This document shows positions 34,803 to 44,002 of a stretch of DNA of 64,000 nucleotides, in pieces (the stretch's first letter is position 1; the number at the start of each line of letters is the position of its first letter). Under the pieces are notes generated by a model that ran no database searches, had not been told where the DNA came from, and saw only the letters and a program-made list of their open reading frames with translations. The translations under genes and the position numbers were made by a program. The stretch is from the NCBI GenBank assembly GCA_963730065.1, contig CAVSQL010000010.1, positions 85,877 to 149,876 on the forward strand. Reading direction: 5' to 3'. This DNA comes from UBA9676 sp963730065 (GTDB taxonomy: Bacteria; Actinomycetota; Actinomycetes; Streptosporangiales; Streptosporangiaceae).

Positions 34803-37588
34803 GGGTTGCGGCGAGCGTGTGCGGGCTGAGCGCCTTCACTGGGAGCCGCTGGCTGGGGCTGGGGGGTGGTGGCTGTCAGCTGGTGGTGTCGGAGGGTTTC
34901 CTCGACGCGCTTGGCGCCGGGGGAGCCGATGCGCTGGTAGATCGCCAGGGCCTGCCGCAGGTGCGCGGCGGCGTGGCCGGGGTTGCCGTCTTGCAGGTGG
35001 CTGTGGCCGAGTCCTTCCAGGGCGCGTGCTTCCTCGGGGGCGGCGCTGATGTCGCGGGCGATGGCCAGCGCCTGAGTGTGCTGGTCGCGGGCCTGGCTGG
35101 TAGCCGAGGTCCGGGTCGCGAGTTCGCCGAGGCGGTTGAGGGCTTCGGCCTCGCCGAGCCGGTCGCCGCGGTCGCGGAACAGTTCGAGGGCCTGCTGGTG
35201 ACTGGCGGCGGCCGCCGGGTAGTCCCCGGTTTCTTGCTGGACGAGGCCCAGGTCGTTGAGCCCGTAGGCCTGGCCGAGCCGGTGACCGATGTCGCGGAAC
35301 TGCTCGAGCGCCTGCTGGTGGCTGGCGGCGGCGGCCGGGTAATCCCCGGTCAAGCGCTGCACGGTGCCCAGATGGCGGAGGGCATCGGCCTGGCCGAACC
35401 GGTGGCCAATATCCCGGAAGAGCGCCAGGGCCTGCCGCAGGCTTTCGGCGGCGGCGGCGTAGTCCCCGGTCTCTACCTGGACGGCGCCCAGATTGACGAG
35501 GGCACCGCCGTGGCCAGCCCTGTCACCAACGTCGCGGTAGAGCGCCAGGGCCTGCTGCAGACTTTCGGCGGCGGCGGCGTAGTTGCCGGTCTGCGCTTGG
35601 AGGGCGCCCAGCTCAGTGAGGGCGTCGCCCTGGCCGTACCGGTGGCCGAGGTCGCGGAACAGCTCCAGTGCCTGCCGGCAGCTGGCGGTGGCGGCCTGGT
35701 GGTCCCCGCCCCACCGTTGGACGATGCCGAGATTGTTGAGGGCGTTTGCCTGGCCGGCCCGGTCACCAACATCGCGGTAGAGCGCCAGTGCCCGGGTCGC
35801 GCTGGCGGCGGCGGCCCGGTAGTCGCCAGTACTCCCCTGAATGGAGCACAAGCTCGTCAGAGCGCCGGCCTGGCCGGCGCGGTCACCGGCCTGGCGCGCC
35901 GCGGTAATGGCGGTCTGGTCAAGAGCGGCGGCCTGGTCCCAGTGGCCCCGGGTATCCAGGAAGTCAGCCATGGCGGCGGGGATGGCGATGGCATGCTGGA
36001 AACGCCCGCAGGCCGCGGCGCAGTCGACGGCCGCGTGCAGGTTGGCGCGCTCGGTCTCCAGCCAGGCGGCTGCCTGCTGGGGTGTGGATAGCTGCGGCAC
36101 GAAGGCGGGTTGCCTGCCAGCCGGCACCGGTGGGATGGGGGTCATCTGGATGGTGATGCGCTGGCTGGCGGCCAGCGCGGTGTGCAGGTAGTAATCGAGC
36201 AGCCGGCCGACCGGCTCGTCTGATTCGGCGGGGTCGTCGGCGGCGGCGAGGGCGCGGGCGTGTTCGCGGAGCAGGTCGTGCAGCTGGTAGCGGCCAGGGG
36301 CGGGCTCGGAGAGCAGGTGCTGGTCATACAGGCCCGCCAGGCCGCGCCGTGCGGTGGCCAGGCTGGTGCCATCTAGCGCGGCGGCGGCATAGGCGTCGAT
36401 GTCGGGTCCCGGGTGCAGGCCCAGGCGGCGAAACAGCCGCCGCTGATCTGAGGTGAGGTCGGCGTAGGACAGGTCGAACGCGGCCGCGACCGATAGGTCC
36501 TCAGCGCGCATCAGCTCCAGCCGGTCCCGCGCGCCAGCCAGCACAGCGGCCAGGTCAGCGGCGGACCAGGCCGGATGGTGACGCAGCTGGCTGGCGAGCA
36601 TCCCGATCGCCAGCGGCAGGAACCCGCCCAGGCGGGTGATCTCACCCACTGCGGGATCGGTGGCACCGATCCCGGCCCGGGCTGCCAGCCGGGCCAGCAG
36701 CACGCCAGCCTCCCCCGGCGGCAGAGTGTCAAGGCTGATGGCTGTCGCGTCCTCCAGCGCGGCCAGCCGCCGCCGGCTGGTGACCAGCACCAAGCTGCCC
36801 GCGGTCCCCGGCAGCAGCGGCCGCACCTGCTCATGCCCGGCCGCGTCATCGAGCAGCAGCAAAACCCTCTTGCCTGCCAACTGATCACGCCAGCGCCCGG
36901 CCCGGGCCTCCAGACCGGGCGGGATCGCCGCCGCGGGCACCCCGGCGGTCAGCAGCAAGCTGGCCAGCGCATCGGCCGGGTCCACCGGCCGCTGCCCGGC
37001 GGTATGGGCGTGCAATGGCAGGAAGAACTGCCCGTCCGGGAAGGTCCCGGCCAGCCGGTGCGCGGCGTGCACCGCGAAGGTGGTCTTCCCGATCCCGGCC
37101 ATCCCGTTGACCGCGCAGATTCCCACCACCCCGCCGCCCGCCGCCACGTCGTTCAGCGTCCCCATCAGCCGCGCGAGTTCGGCCTGGCGGCCGGTGAAGG
37201 CGGCGATATCCCGCGGCAGGCCCCGGGTCGCCGCCGCCGCGAACGCTCCCGGCGGCATCCCTTGCCGGGCCGCCAGCACCTCGGCGGCCGGGGCCCGCCC
37301 GCGCGCCGCCGCGACGAACAGCGCGCGCGCCGGCTCGGCCAGGCCCAGCGCCCCGGCCAGCAACACCGCGGTGTCCTTGTGGGCGGTGGCGTGGATGCCC
37401 CGTTCCAGGTCACTGACCGACCGCGGGGACACCCCGGCCGCCTCCGCCAGCTCCTCCTGAGTCAGCCCGGCCTCGGCCCGCAGCCGCCGCAGCAACCCCG
37501 CGAACCCTCCTCCAGGCTGCCCTGCCACCGCCCCCACGCCCCTCAAAACCCTGGCCGTGCCCACCGGCCCGGCCAGACCCAGACTCAC
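34799..37588 (-). CDS. XRE-NB-ARC-TPR (STAND) regulator
   Basis: 929 residues from a GTG at 37588; by alignment with the second STAND protein a GTG at 37528 is an alternative start. HTH of the XRE type at about residues 30-85 (LRAEAGLTQEELAEAAGVSP, SVSDLERG). NB-ARC ATPase with P-loop GMAGIGKTT (162-170) and Walker B RVLLLLDDAA near 247, then a winged helix (RYQLHDLLREHARAL). The C-terminal 330 residues are about eight TPR units of 40 residues (GDYAAAAESLRQALALFRDI is typical). It is a signal-dependent regulator related to AfsR/SARP-like STAND proteins. It diverges from the small-protein genes at 37918-39961. Confidence 0.9.
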   Translation of the reverse strand: MSLGLAGPVGTARVLRGVGAVAGQPGGGFAGLLRRLRAEAGLTQEELAEAAGVSPRSVSDLERGIHATAHKDTAVLLAGALGLAEPARALFVAAARGRAPAAEVLAARQGMPPGAFAAAATRGLPRDIAAFTGRQAELARLMGTLNDVAAGGGVVGICAVNGMAGIGKTTFAVHAAHRLAGTFPDGQFFLPLHAHTAGQRPVDPADALASLLLTAGVPAAAIPPGLEARAGRWRDQLAGKRVLLLLDDAAGHEQVRPLLPGTAGSLVLVTSRRRLAALEDATAISLDTLPPGEAGVLLARLAARAGIGATDPAVGEITRLGGFLPLAIGMLASQLRHHPAWSAADLAAVLAGARDRLELMRAEDLSVAAAFDLSYADLTSDQRRLFRRLGLHPGPDIDAYAAAALDGTSLATARRGLAGLYDQHLLSEPAPGRYQLHDLLREHARALAAADDPAESDEPVGRLLDYYLHTALAASQRITIQMTPIPPVPAGRQPAFVPQLSTPQQAAAWLETERANLHAAVDCAAACGRFQHAIAIPAAMADFLDTRGHWDQAAALDQTAITAARQAGDRAGQAGALTSLCSIQGSTGDYRAAAASATRALALYRDVGDRAGQANALNNLGIVQRWGGDHQAATASCRQALELFRDLGHRYGQGDALTELGALQAQTGNYAAAAESLQQALALYRDVGDRAGHGGALVNLGAVQVETGDYAAAAESLRQALALFRDIGHRFGQADALRHLGTVQRLTGDYPAAAASHQQALEQFRDIGHRLGQAYGLNDLGLVQQETGDYPAAAASHQQALELFRDRGDRLGEAEALNRLGELATRTSATSQARDQHTQALAIARDISAAPEEARALEGLGHSHLQDGNPGHAAAHLRQALAIYQRIGSPGAKRVEETLRHHQLTATTPQPQPAAPSEGAQPAHARRNP

Positions 37589-37917
37589 GCCCCAGAGCCT
37601 ACGCAGACCCGATCACCCCGTCACCTGCCAGCATCGGCCAGCCGCGGACAGCAGCGCATCGCCGGCGCCCGGCACGCCGGATCCGCCCGGTTCGCCGATT
37701 CCCCGGGCTGTCGCCGTCCGCGCCTGGGCTGGCCACCGCCGCAGCCTCTGGGCAGGCGTCCGGCTTTGTGTGGGTGTTTGTGTGGGCGGTCGCGTGTGGT
37801 GAACCCGCTGGCCGCTGGTGATGGTGGAACCAGCCGCGATACCGGCCCCGCGGAGCTGATCAGCGACCGGCAGCACGCAACCCGGCCGAACCTGGCCACG
37901 TCACCAAGGAGAGCCCG
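37589..37917. promoter_or_regulatory. Divergent intergenic region of the first STAND gene
   Basis: About 330 bp between the STAND regulator and the divergent small-protein genes. It holds GT-rich runs (near 37762-37795, TGTGTGGGTGTTTGTGTGGG) and must carry the promoters of both sides. No clear operator was recognised. Confidence 0.4.
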
Positions 37918-38241
37918 ATGCGCCCAGCCATCTTCTACTACTGCCTGGCGCAGACCCGGGCCGCATATCGGGACCGCCAGGCGCAGCATAATGCACTAGC
38001 CCGGGCGCCGAACCGGACCCGCCATTCCCCGCCGTCTCCGCGCGCCCATCACGCCCGCGCGCTCCTGGCCGTGGTGACGCGCCGCCTGCGCACCGTGCAT
38101 GACACCCCAGTGGAAGAGGGGGCAATCGTCGTGCGGGCGATTCAGGCTGACGGCTACCTGGGGGCGGCGAAGCTAAGCCCGCCGGACGGCGCCGGGCAGG
38201 TCTGCGCGGCGGCCGCCAAAGAACGGGGAAACCTCCGGTGA
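37918..38241 (+). CDS. hypothetical protein
   Basis: 107 residues; AAGGAG lies 7 bp before the ATG. Rich in Arg, Ala and His (RAPNRTRHSPPSPRAHHARA) with no known domain or signal peptide. Its stop overlaps the GTG of the next gene (GTGA), so the two form a translationally coupled pair. It is the first gene of the unit divergent from the STAND regulator. Confidence 0.5.
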   Translation: MRPAIFYYCLAQTRAAYRDRQAQHNALARAPNRTRHSPPSPRAHHARALLAVVTRRLRTVHDTPVEEGAIVVRAIQADGYLGAAKLSPPDGAGQVCAAAAKERGNLR

Positions 38242-38660
38242 ACGCCAACGATGCCACGCTGACCGAGCTGGCCACTGCCCAAAGCGGCAGCATGGTCAAA
38301 GACGACGCGCCCAACGCCCCTGCAGGGGGCGGCTTCGACCTGATCCTCGGGGCGGTGGCCGGCAGCGCCCTGGGCAGCTCCGGCGCCCCCTACACCCTGA
38401 CCATCAGCGCGATCGACCTGACCGCGGCCAGCCAGCCATGGCCGCCGCAGATCCTCCACCAGGCCTTCGACGCGGCCAGCGGCTGGAAACTCAGCGGCAC
38501 CGGCCCCGACTACGCATGCACCCAGACCATCCCGCACACCATCCCGGGCGGCCCGGGCGGTCCCCTGGCCGGCCACGCCCTGCGGTTCGTGGCGACCCTG
38601 GTCAGCCCCGGCGCCCAGATCGTTGCCATCGGCCACAGCGACCCGTTCGTCCTCGTCTAA
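38238..38660 (+). CDS. hypothetical protein, beta-rich
   Basis: 140 residues from a GTG that overlaps the previous stop. No signal peptide. Segments such as GAPYTLTISAIDLTAA and HALRFVATLVSPGAQIVAIG suggest a beta-sandwich. No family recognised. Its last 35 codons have a degraded second copy downstream at 39340-39462. Confidence 0.6.
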   Translation: MNANDATLTELATAQSGSMVKDDAPNAPAGGGFDLILGAVAGSALGSSGAPYTLTISAIDLTAASQPWPPQILHQAFDAASGWKLSGTGPDYACTQTIPHTIPGGPGGPLAGHALRFVATLVSPGAQIVAIGHSDPFVLV

Positions 38661-38829
38661 CCGCACCAGATAACCAGCTAGTGAGCGTGGCCTAGCCAGC
38701 GATCGGCGGTAGTCCGAGACCCCGGCCAGGCCGGACCTGCGCCGGACGGGCTCAGCCAGCAGCAACCGCGCAGTGGGCACGGCCGCGAACCAGTCGTGGC
38801 CGGCCGCAAGGAAACCCAGGAGGGTCATC

Positions 38830-39309
38830 ATGCACATCTCACGCCGGGCGGCCATAGTCGGAGCCGCCGTCCTCGCGCTGGTGTCACTCGGCGCCGCGGG
38901 CGCCGCGGGCGCCGCGTTCGCCTCCTCAACAGCCCCCGCAGCCCATGCCGGGGTGCAGGTGCTGCGGCTGCACACCGTGGACGCCTCCTCCGCGGACAAC
39001 CCCGCCGGGCACGGCGGCCCCGGCGACGTGTCCGCGGTCGTCTACGACCTGCAGACCCCGGGCGGGGCCGAGGCGGGCAAGGCCTACCTCTCCTGCACCG
39101 CCGCCACGGCGTCGGTGAACCTGTGCCACGCCGCTTATGTGCTCCACGGCGGCCAGATCGACGTCCAGGTGGCGGCCCTGCCCTCCGCGGCCACCGAGAC
39201 CCTCGCGGTCACCGGCGGCACCGGCGTCTACGCCGGGGTCACCGGCTGGGCCCGCGCCGACGACACCGGAGACCGGACGTTCCACCTGATCCGGCCAGGC
39301 CAAGGCTGA
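38830..39309 (+). CDS. secreted allene-oxide-cyclase/dirigent-like barrel protein
   Basis: 159 residues from an ATG preceded by AGGAGG. N-terminal signal peptide with a hydrophobic core (AAIVGAAVLALVSLGAAGAA). The mature part fits the AOC-barrel pattern: DVSAVVYDLQTPGGAEAGKA followed by YLSCTAATASVNLCHAAYVL, QIDVQVAAL and ETLAVTGGTGVYAGVTGWAR, where the GGTGxYxGxxG motif is characteristic. Two cysteines could form a disulphide. It is an exported small barrel of unknown ligand. Confidence 0.7.
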   Translation: MHISRRAAIVGAAVLALVSLGAAGAAGAAFASSTAPAAHAGVQVLRLHTVDASSADNPAGHGGPGDVSAVVYDLQTPGGAEAGKAYLSCTAATASVNLCHAAYVLHGGQIDVQVAALPSAATETLAVTGGTGVYAGVTGWARADDTGDRTFHLIRPGQG

Positions 39310-39339
39310 CGCACAGCCGCAGCCGGGCGCCCCGGAACG

Positions 39340-39462
39340 CCGGTAAGCGCCCGGGCGGTGCCCTGGCCGGCTACACCCGGCGGTTCGCCGCCGCCCAGGC
39401 CGGCCAGGGCGCCCAGATCCCCGCCAGGCTCCACAACCATCCATTCGTCCTCGTCTTGAGAA
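39340..39462 (+). repeat. Degraded copy of the 3' end of the gene at 38238
   Basis: Blocks such as CCCGGGCGGT, CTGGCCGGC, CGGTTCG, GCGCCCAGATC and the final TTCGTCCTCGTCT occur in the same order as at 38545-38658. The spacing has drifted and no start remains, so this is a partial duplication and not a gene. Confidence 0.6.
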
Positions 39463-39481
39463 TTAAGGGAGTTGCGCGCAC

Positions 39482-39961
39482 ATGAAACGCATCATCATCG
39501 TCCTCGCCGGTTGCCTGTTCCTTGCCCCGCTGGCACTGGCCGGCGTGGCGCAGGCGACCACGCCCTCCGGGGTGACCAGCACCACGCTCGGGCGCATCAG
39601 CCTCGGCCCATACCACGAGACATCGGCCGGCTTCAAACTCTTCGCCAAAGACCCGACCGACACCGTCGTCACGACCACCACGATCGCCCCCGGCGGCTCC
39701 ACCGGCTGGCACTCCCACCCCGGCCCGGCCTTCATCGTGGTCACCCAGGGAACGCTCACCGTCTACGACGGCGACGACCCTGCGTGCACGCCGCACCGAT
39801 ACGGGCCCGGCTCCGGCTTCCTCGACCCGGGCCTGGGGCATGTGCACATCGCCCGCAACGAGGGCAGCACGCCGGTCACCGTGGTCCAGACCTACCTCAA
39901 CGTCCCACCCGGAGGCCCGCAACGGATCGACGCGCCGGCGCCCGGCAACTGCCCGTTCTAG
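39482..39961 (+). CDS. secreted cupin-domain protein
   Basis: 159 residues. Signal peptide MKRIIIVLAGCLFLAPLALA, cleavage likely after AQA. The cupin motif 1 is visible as GWHSHPGPAFIVVTQGTLTV (two histidines), followed by motif 2 GSGFLDPGLGHVHIARNEGS. It is a single-domain cupin outside the membrane that probably binds a metal. Function not predictable. It is the last gene of the STAND-divergent group. Confidence 0.8.
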   Translation: MKRIIIVLAGCLFLAPLALAGVAQATTPSGVTSTTLGRISLGPYHETSAGFKLFAKDPTDTVVTTTTIAPGGSTGWHSHPGPAFIVVTQGTLTVYDGDDPACTPHRYGPGSGFLDPGLGHVHIARNEGSTPVTVVQTYLNVPPGGPQRIDAPAPGNCPF

Positions 39962-40380
39962 AAGACGACCGGCGGAGGCCGACCGATTATCGACAGGCCC
40001 TCCTTGCACCCGCGGCACCTACCGTGGCACGGGGCACCACCCGCCCACGCTCCGTGCGCAAGCACCCCGAGTCCGCCATTAAAGACCCCGCCAGAACTGA
40101 GCATTCTGTGCACCCCGGGCGCGATCGATACGCCAGCAACAGACGGCGCCAAGTCGGCGTTAGGCGTGCCTGGAGCGCTGAGAGACCCCAGCCGCGCTCA
40201 CGTTCCGTAGCCGGCCGCCCAATCTTCCTAGTTACGGCGCCGGGCGGATCGTCCGCCGCATTGCCCGCCGCGCAGGGAGCAGCGACTAGGGGCGTAAGTC
40301 ACCGTCACCCCGCCTCGTACTGACCGGCGCTCACCCGGATTGGGTGGTACCGGTTGGGGCGTGCGCTCTAGAGTCCTTGC
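39962..40380. other. Intergenic region, no supported gene
   Basis: About 420 bp. A small hairpin-forming sequence (GGCGGA-TCG-TCCGCC, near 40245-40259) could be a terminator for the cupin gene. No gene is seen. Confidence 0.4.
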
Positions 40381-40644
40381 GTGAACGGCGTGGTGGCGGT
40401 GGCGGATGAGATCGCGCCGATGCTGCTTTGTAGGCCCCAGGTGGTTGGCTTGGCCGGGATCGCATTCGCCGTCTTGATTGGCCTCGTCCTCGCCCTGCGG
40501 CTCAGGGTGGCGCCCGCCGATCCGCGCGCCGCCGGGGTTTGGCTCACACAGGCAGGCAGCCGGTGGTCGGTTCGGGCCGCGCTGGGGGTGCTACCGTTCT
40601 GCGGCATTTTGCTCCGGTGGCTCATGGGGGCGGTGCGCGCATGA
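40381..40644 (+). CDS. small membrane protein coupled to the UPF0104 gene
   Basis: 87 residues from a GTG. Two hydrophobic segments (VVGLAGIAFAVLIGLVLALR and AALGVLPFCGILLRWLMGAV). Its stop overlaps the ATG of the next gene (ATGA). No known domain. Likely a partner of the large membrane protein that follows. Confidence 0.6.
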   Translation: MNGVVAVADEIAPMLLCRPQVVGLAGIAFAVLIGLVLALRLRVAPADPRAAGVWLTQAGSRWSVRAALGVLPFCGILLRWLMGAVRA

Positions 40645-42986
40645 CGGCGCTGGCCCAGCCCGGGACCTGGCACGCCCGGTTGCTCGCGACCCCGGCATCA
40701 CGTCGGCGGCGGTTGCCTAGCGATGTGGTGGGGGCCCTGGTCGGCGCGGCCATCGCAGCGGCGGGATGGCTGGCTGTGGCGGCTGGCAGGGGCACGCCGG
40801 TCGCGCCGCATCTTGGGCCCGCTGTGTCCTGGCTGGTCACGCTGGTGGCAGTGGGCGGAACGAGCGTGTTTCTCGGGGTGTCGGTACTGGTGTGTGCGCT
40901 GGCGGGGCGCTGGGCCCTGATCGCCCGCCTGGTCATGGCCGCTGGTGTGGCGGCAGCCGGGTGCGTCGCTGTGGCACGCGGGCTCGGTGCTGGCCAGGAG
41001 TTCGCACCGCCGCTCGTGGCGGCCACGTTTGCGGGCGCCATGCTGGTCATCCGGACGCTGGCTGTCCCCGTGCGGGCCTGGTCGTGGGCAGTGGTCATGG
41101 CCGGGACGGGAGCGCAGGTGGTGGCGGCCGGCCTGGTTCCGGCCGGGGCGCTCGCCGCGGCCGGGCTGGGGATCCTCACCGGGGCCCTCATGCAGCTAGC
41201 CTTCGGCACGCCCTACGGCAGCGTCGCGCCGGTCAACGTGGCGCACTTGGTCAGCCAGCTTGGAGTGACGGCCCGCGATTTCTGTCCGGAACCGTACGCG
41301 CCGACCTGGGGCGTGACGCGGTTCATCGCCGTGGACGGCGAGGGCCATCCGCTGGACATCGACATTTACGGCCGCGATGCCCCCGAAGGCCAGCTGCTAT
41401 CCCGCCTGTGGCGTTTCGTGTGGATCCGGCATTCTCCTTTGGACCTGCGCCTTCGCCGGGCCGACCATGCCGGGCATGCGGCCGGGCTCATGCTCTGGGC
41501 GCGGGCACTGGATGTGGGGGCACCAGCCGTGGTCGCCGCGGGGCGTACCGGCCCGGCCGGCGATGTGGTGCTGGTGACGCGCCCGCCGGCTGGATGGCCG
41601 CTTTCTGACATGACAGCGGACACCATCGATGACGCGGACATCTGTGCCGCGTGGCGGTCGCTGCAGCGCCTGGAGGCCGCGGGCATCGCCCTCAACGCCG
41701 TGCGCGCCGACACCCTGCTCATCGGCACCGGTCATCAGGTGGCGTTCACCGAGTTCGCCTGCGGCGAGGCAATGGCCGGGCCCGAGACCCGTCGCCGTGA
41801 TGCCGCATCGCTGCTCATCGCCACAGCCAGAGTGGCCGGCCCGCAGCGGGCAGTCGCCATCGCCGCTGGTGCCATAGGCCGCGACCGGGTCGTCGAACTG
41901 CTTCCCCTCATCCAGCCCCGGGCCGTGCCGTCGCGCCCCGGCTGGCGGGCACCGCCCCACCTGAAGAAGGAACTTGCCGCGTTGCGCAAGGAAGCCGCTG
42001 CCTACCTCGGCATCGACCCGGTGGAGCCGGTGCCACTGGCCCGGGTCCGGCCTTCCCAGCTGGTGATGCTGGCGGCCACATTCTTTGGCCTATGGCTGCT
42101 CGTCCAGCAATTCGTCGGGTTCGGCGAGATCGCTCCCGTGCTCGCTGGTGCGTCGTGGTGGTGGGTGGCCGCCACCCTGGTGATCACGCAGACCACCGCG
42201 GTCAGCGAGGCTGTAGCCATGTCCGGGGCGGTGCCCGCCCCCCTTCCCCTCGGGCCGCTCGTGCTCTTGCGCATGGCCATGTGGTTCACCGGGCTGATCG
42301 GCGGGACCGCCGCCAGAACGGCCACGGTGGTGCGCTTTTACCAGCGGCGCGGCCTCGCCCCCATCGTGGCCGTCAGCTCGGGCCTGATCTACAGCGTGGG
42401 CGGCTTCTGCGTCCAGGTCGTCCTCAGCGTTACCGCCCTGATCTTCGCCGGCGACCAGTTCCACCGCAAGCCAGCTGGCTCGGCATGGTCCGGAGCCGAG
42501 GTCCTCCAGCTTGTCCTTTACGCGATCGTGGCTGCTGGGCTCATCGGGGGGATCGCCTTCCACGTGCCCAAAGTCAGGCGGCTGGCCGCCGCCCGCGTGC
42601 AACCCCGGCTCGCACCCGCCTGGAGCAACGTGCGCAACCTGGTCAACAACCCGGGCCAGCTCGGCCGACTGCTTGCCGGAGCCGCCCTGACCCAGCTCCT
42701 GCTGGCCACGGGCCTGTGGTTCGCCCTGCACGCGGTGGGAGCGTCGGCCTCACTCGGGGCGCTGATCATCGTCTGCACGTTCACGTCCCTCCTCGGGGGC
42801 ATTGCGCCAGTACCCGGGGGCATGGGGGTCATGGAGGCCAGCTACATCTCCCTGCTGACGCTCCTGGGCATCCCCGAGGATGTGGCCATCGCCGCCACCC
42901 TGCTCTACCGCCTCTGCACCACCTACCTGCCCCCCATATGGGGCTGGGGAGCACTCGCATGGCTACGGCGCCACGATGAACTATGA
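40641..42986 (+). CDS. lysylphosphatidylglycerol synthase TM-region/UPF0104 family protein
   Basis: 781 residues. The first 190 residues have about five membrane helices. Residues 200-430 form a soluble kinase-like region (RFIAVDGEGHPLDIDIYGRD, LEAAGIALNAVRADTLLIGT). The C-terminal 310 residues have eight or so helices with the flippase-like LPG-synthase pattern (MAMWFTGLIGGTAARTATVV, IAPVPGGMGVMEASYISLLT). No aminoacyl-transferase domain is present. Such proteins are thought to move or bind lipids or lipid-linked precursors. Confidence 0.8.
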   Translation: MTALAQPGTWHARLLATPASRRRRLPSDVVGALVGAAIAAAGWLAVAAGRGTPVAPHLGPAVSWLVTLVAVGGTSVFLGVSVLVCALAGRWALIARLVMAAGVAAAGCVAVARGLGAGQEFAPPLVAATFAGAMLVIRTLAVPVRAWSWAVVMAGTGAQVVAAGLVPAGALAAAGLGILTGALMQLAFGTPYGSVAPVNVAHLVSQLGVTARDFCPEPYAPTWGVTRFIAVDGEGHPLDIDIYGRDAPEGQLLSRLWRFVWIRHSPLDLRLRRADHAGHAAGLMLWARALDVGAPAVVAAGRTGPAGDVVLVTRPPAGWPLSDMTADTIDDADICAAWRSLQRLEAAGIALNAVRADTLLIGTGHQVAFTEFACGEAMAGPETRRRDAASLLIATARVAGPQRAVAIAAGAIGRDRVVELLPLIQPRAVPSRPGWRAPPHLKKELAALRKEAAAYLGIDPVEPVPLARVRPSQLVMLAATFFGLWLLVQQFVGFGEIAPVLAGASWWWVAATLVITQTTAVSEAVAMSGAVPAPLPLGPLVLLRMAMWFTGLIGGTAARTATVVRFYQRRGLAPIVAVSSGLIYSVGGFCVQVVLSVTALIFAGDQFHRKPAGSAWSGAEVLQLVLYAIVAAGLIGGIAFHVPKVRRLAAARVQPRLAPAWSNVRNLVNNPGQLGRLLAGAALTQLLLATGLWFALHAVGASASLGALIIVCTFTSLLGGIAPVPGGMGVMEASYISLLTLLGIPEDVAIAATLLYRLCTTYLPPIWGWGALAWLRRHDEL

Positions 42987-42995
42987 CCCAAGGAC

Positions 42996-43014
42996 CCTCA
43001 CCCGCAGGGTGAGG
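42996..43014 (+). terminator. Hairpin terminator candidate after the UPF0104 gene
   Basis: CCTCACCC-GCA-GGGTGAGG has perfect 8-bp arms and a 3-base loop, 10 bp after the stop. There is no U-run, as is usual in high-GC actinobacteria. Confidence 0.7.
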
Positions 43015-43515
43015 CTCCCGCCCCGGACAGGGCGCGTGCCAGATCAGGCGGGTCAAGCGAGCGGCAGCCGGGCCGTTCGTTCACGGCATCGACCGGCTTG
43101 TCGCCCGGCGGCGGCCTTCAGGCCAGCCACACCGCACAGGGTTGCGGTCGGCATCGGGCTCCGCCGATGGGACGACATCACGCTGGGTGATGGAGAAGGC
43201 CAGGGAGAACGCGCGCGGAGCCGCCTATCTGCCCGCCAGCGCGCAAGTATCCGCCTGAGCGGCGCTGGTGATTTCGTTGGAGCCCGTGTGTGACGCGCGA
43301 ACCGGGCATTATGCGGCCTGGCGGGGTCTGCCGTCTGGCGCCGGGGCAGGCCTGGTGGCAGGCGGGCGGGATGGGGTCAGCGTGCCGGGAGTGTGGCTTC
43401 GGGTCGTTCTACGTTTCCGGGCACGGAAGGGCCGGCGGCCGGGCTGAGGCAGGACGGCGGTTGTGAGCGCACCAGCCTGGCCGTGCTGCCCGTCCGGATC
43501 TGCCACGGGCTCTGG
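43015..43515. other. Intergenic region, no supported gene
   Basis: About 500 bp between the convergent UPF0104 and CBS genes. No coding frame with recognisable content. Confidence 0.45.
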
Positions 43516-43962
43516 TTATCCCTCTTCGGTGCCGAGCAACGCCTGGCACACGTCGATGATGTCAACCACTCCGAGCAGGCCGGTCTCGCCCGCGACCGGC
43601 AGGTGACGGAAATGCCTGGCCGTCATGATCTTGGCCGCGTCCCGGATGCTTGTTGTGGTGGTGACGGCCGGGTGGGTGGTCATCGCGGCATCGACCCAGA
43701 CGTCGTTGACGTCTTTGCCGTCCGCGATGGCGCGGGCGACGTCTGCCGCGGTGATGATGCCGACCGGCTCACCGGCCTGCGCATCCAGGACCAGGAGAGC
43801 TGTCGTGCCTGCGTGCTTCATCAGGTACGCGGCGGCGGCCACATGGTCGTGCTGGTTGACCGTCGTCACCGGCGGCCGCATGACGTCGGCGACGGTGGCC
43901 GCGTCCGGTGGCGGGTGAACCGGTGATTTGTGCGCGGAGACGGCTGTCATGACCTGCTGCAT
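43516..43962 (-). CDS. CBS-domain pair protein
   Basis: 148 residues from an ATG preceded by TAGGAGG. Two CBS motifs: TVADVMRPPVTTVNQHDHVA to PVGIITAADVARAI and VDAAMTTHPAVTTTTSIRDA to LLGVVDIIDVCQALL. Stand-alone CBS pairs bind adenosyl nucleotides and regulate partner enzymes. It lies 40 bp downstream of the FAD oxidoreductase gene and likely belongs to the same operon. Confidence 0.9.
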   Translation of the reverse strand: MQQVMTAVSAHKSPVHPPPDAATVADVMRPPVTTVNQHDHVAAAAYLMKHAGTTALLVLDAQAGEPVGIITAADVARAIADGKDVNDVWVDAAMTTHPAVTTTTSIRDAAKIMTARHFRHLPVAGETGLLGVVDIIDVCQALLGTEEG

Positions 43963-44002
43963 TTTGGGCCTCCTAACCTGCCGGGTGGCGATCACGTTGT
44001 GC

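Noticed and set aside
34772..36091. A 439-codon plus-strand frame opposite the first STAND gene
   Set aside because: It is the antisense of the TPR repeats, with valine/glycine-rich repetitive composition and no domain.
36575..37999. A 474-codon plus-strand frame opposite the NB-ARC and HTH part
   Set aside because: Low-complexity Arg/Pro/Gly/Gln composition typical of antisense GC-rich frames; the opposite strand has clear motifs.
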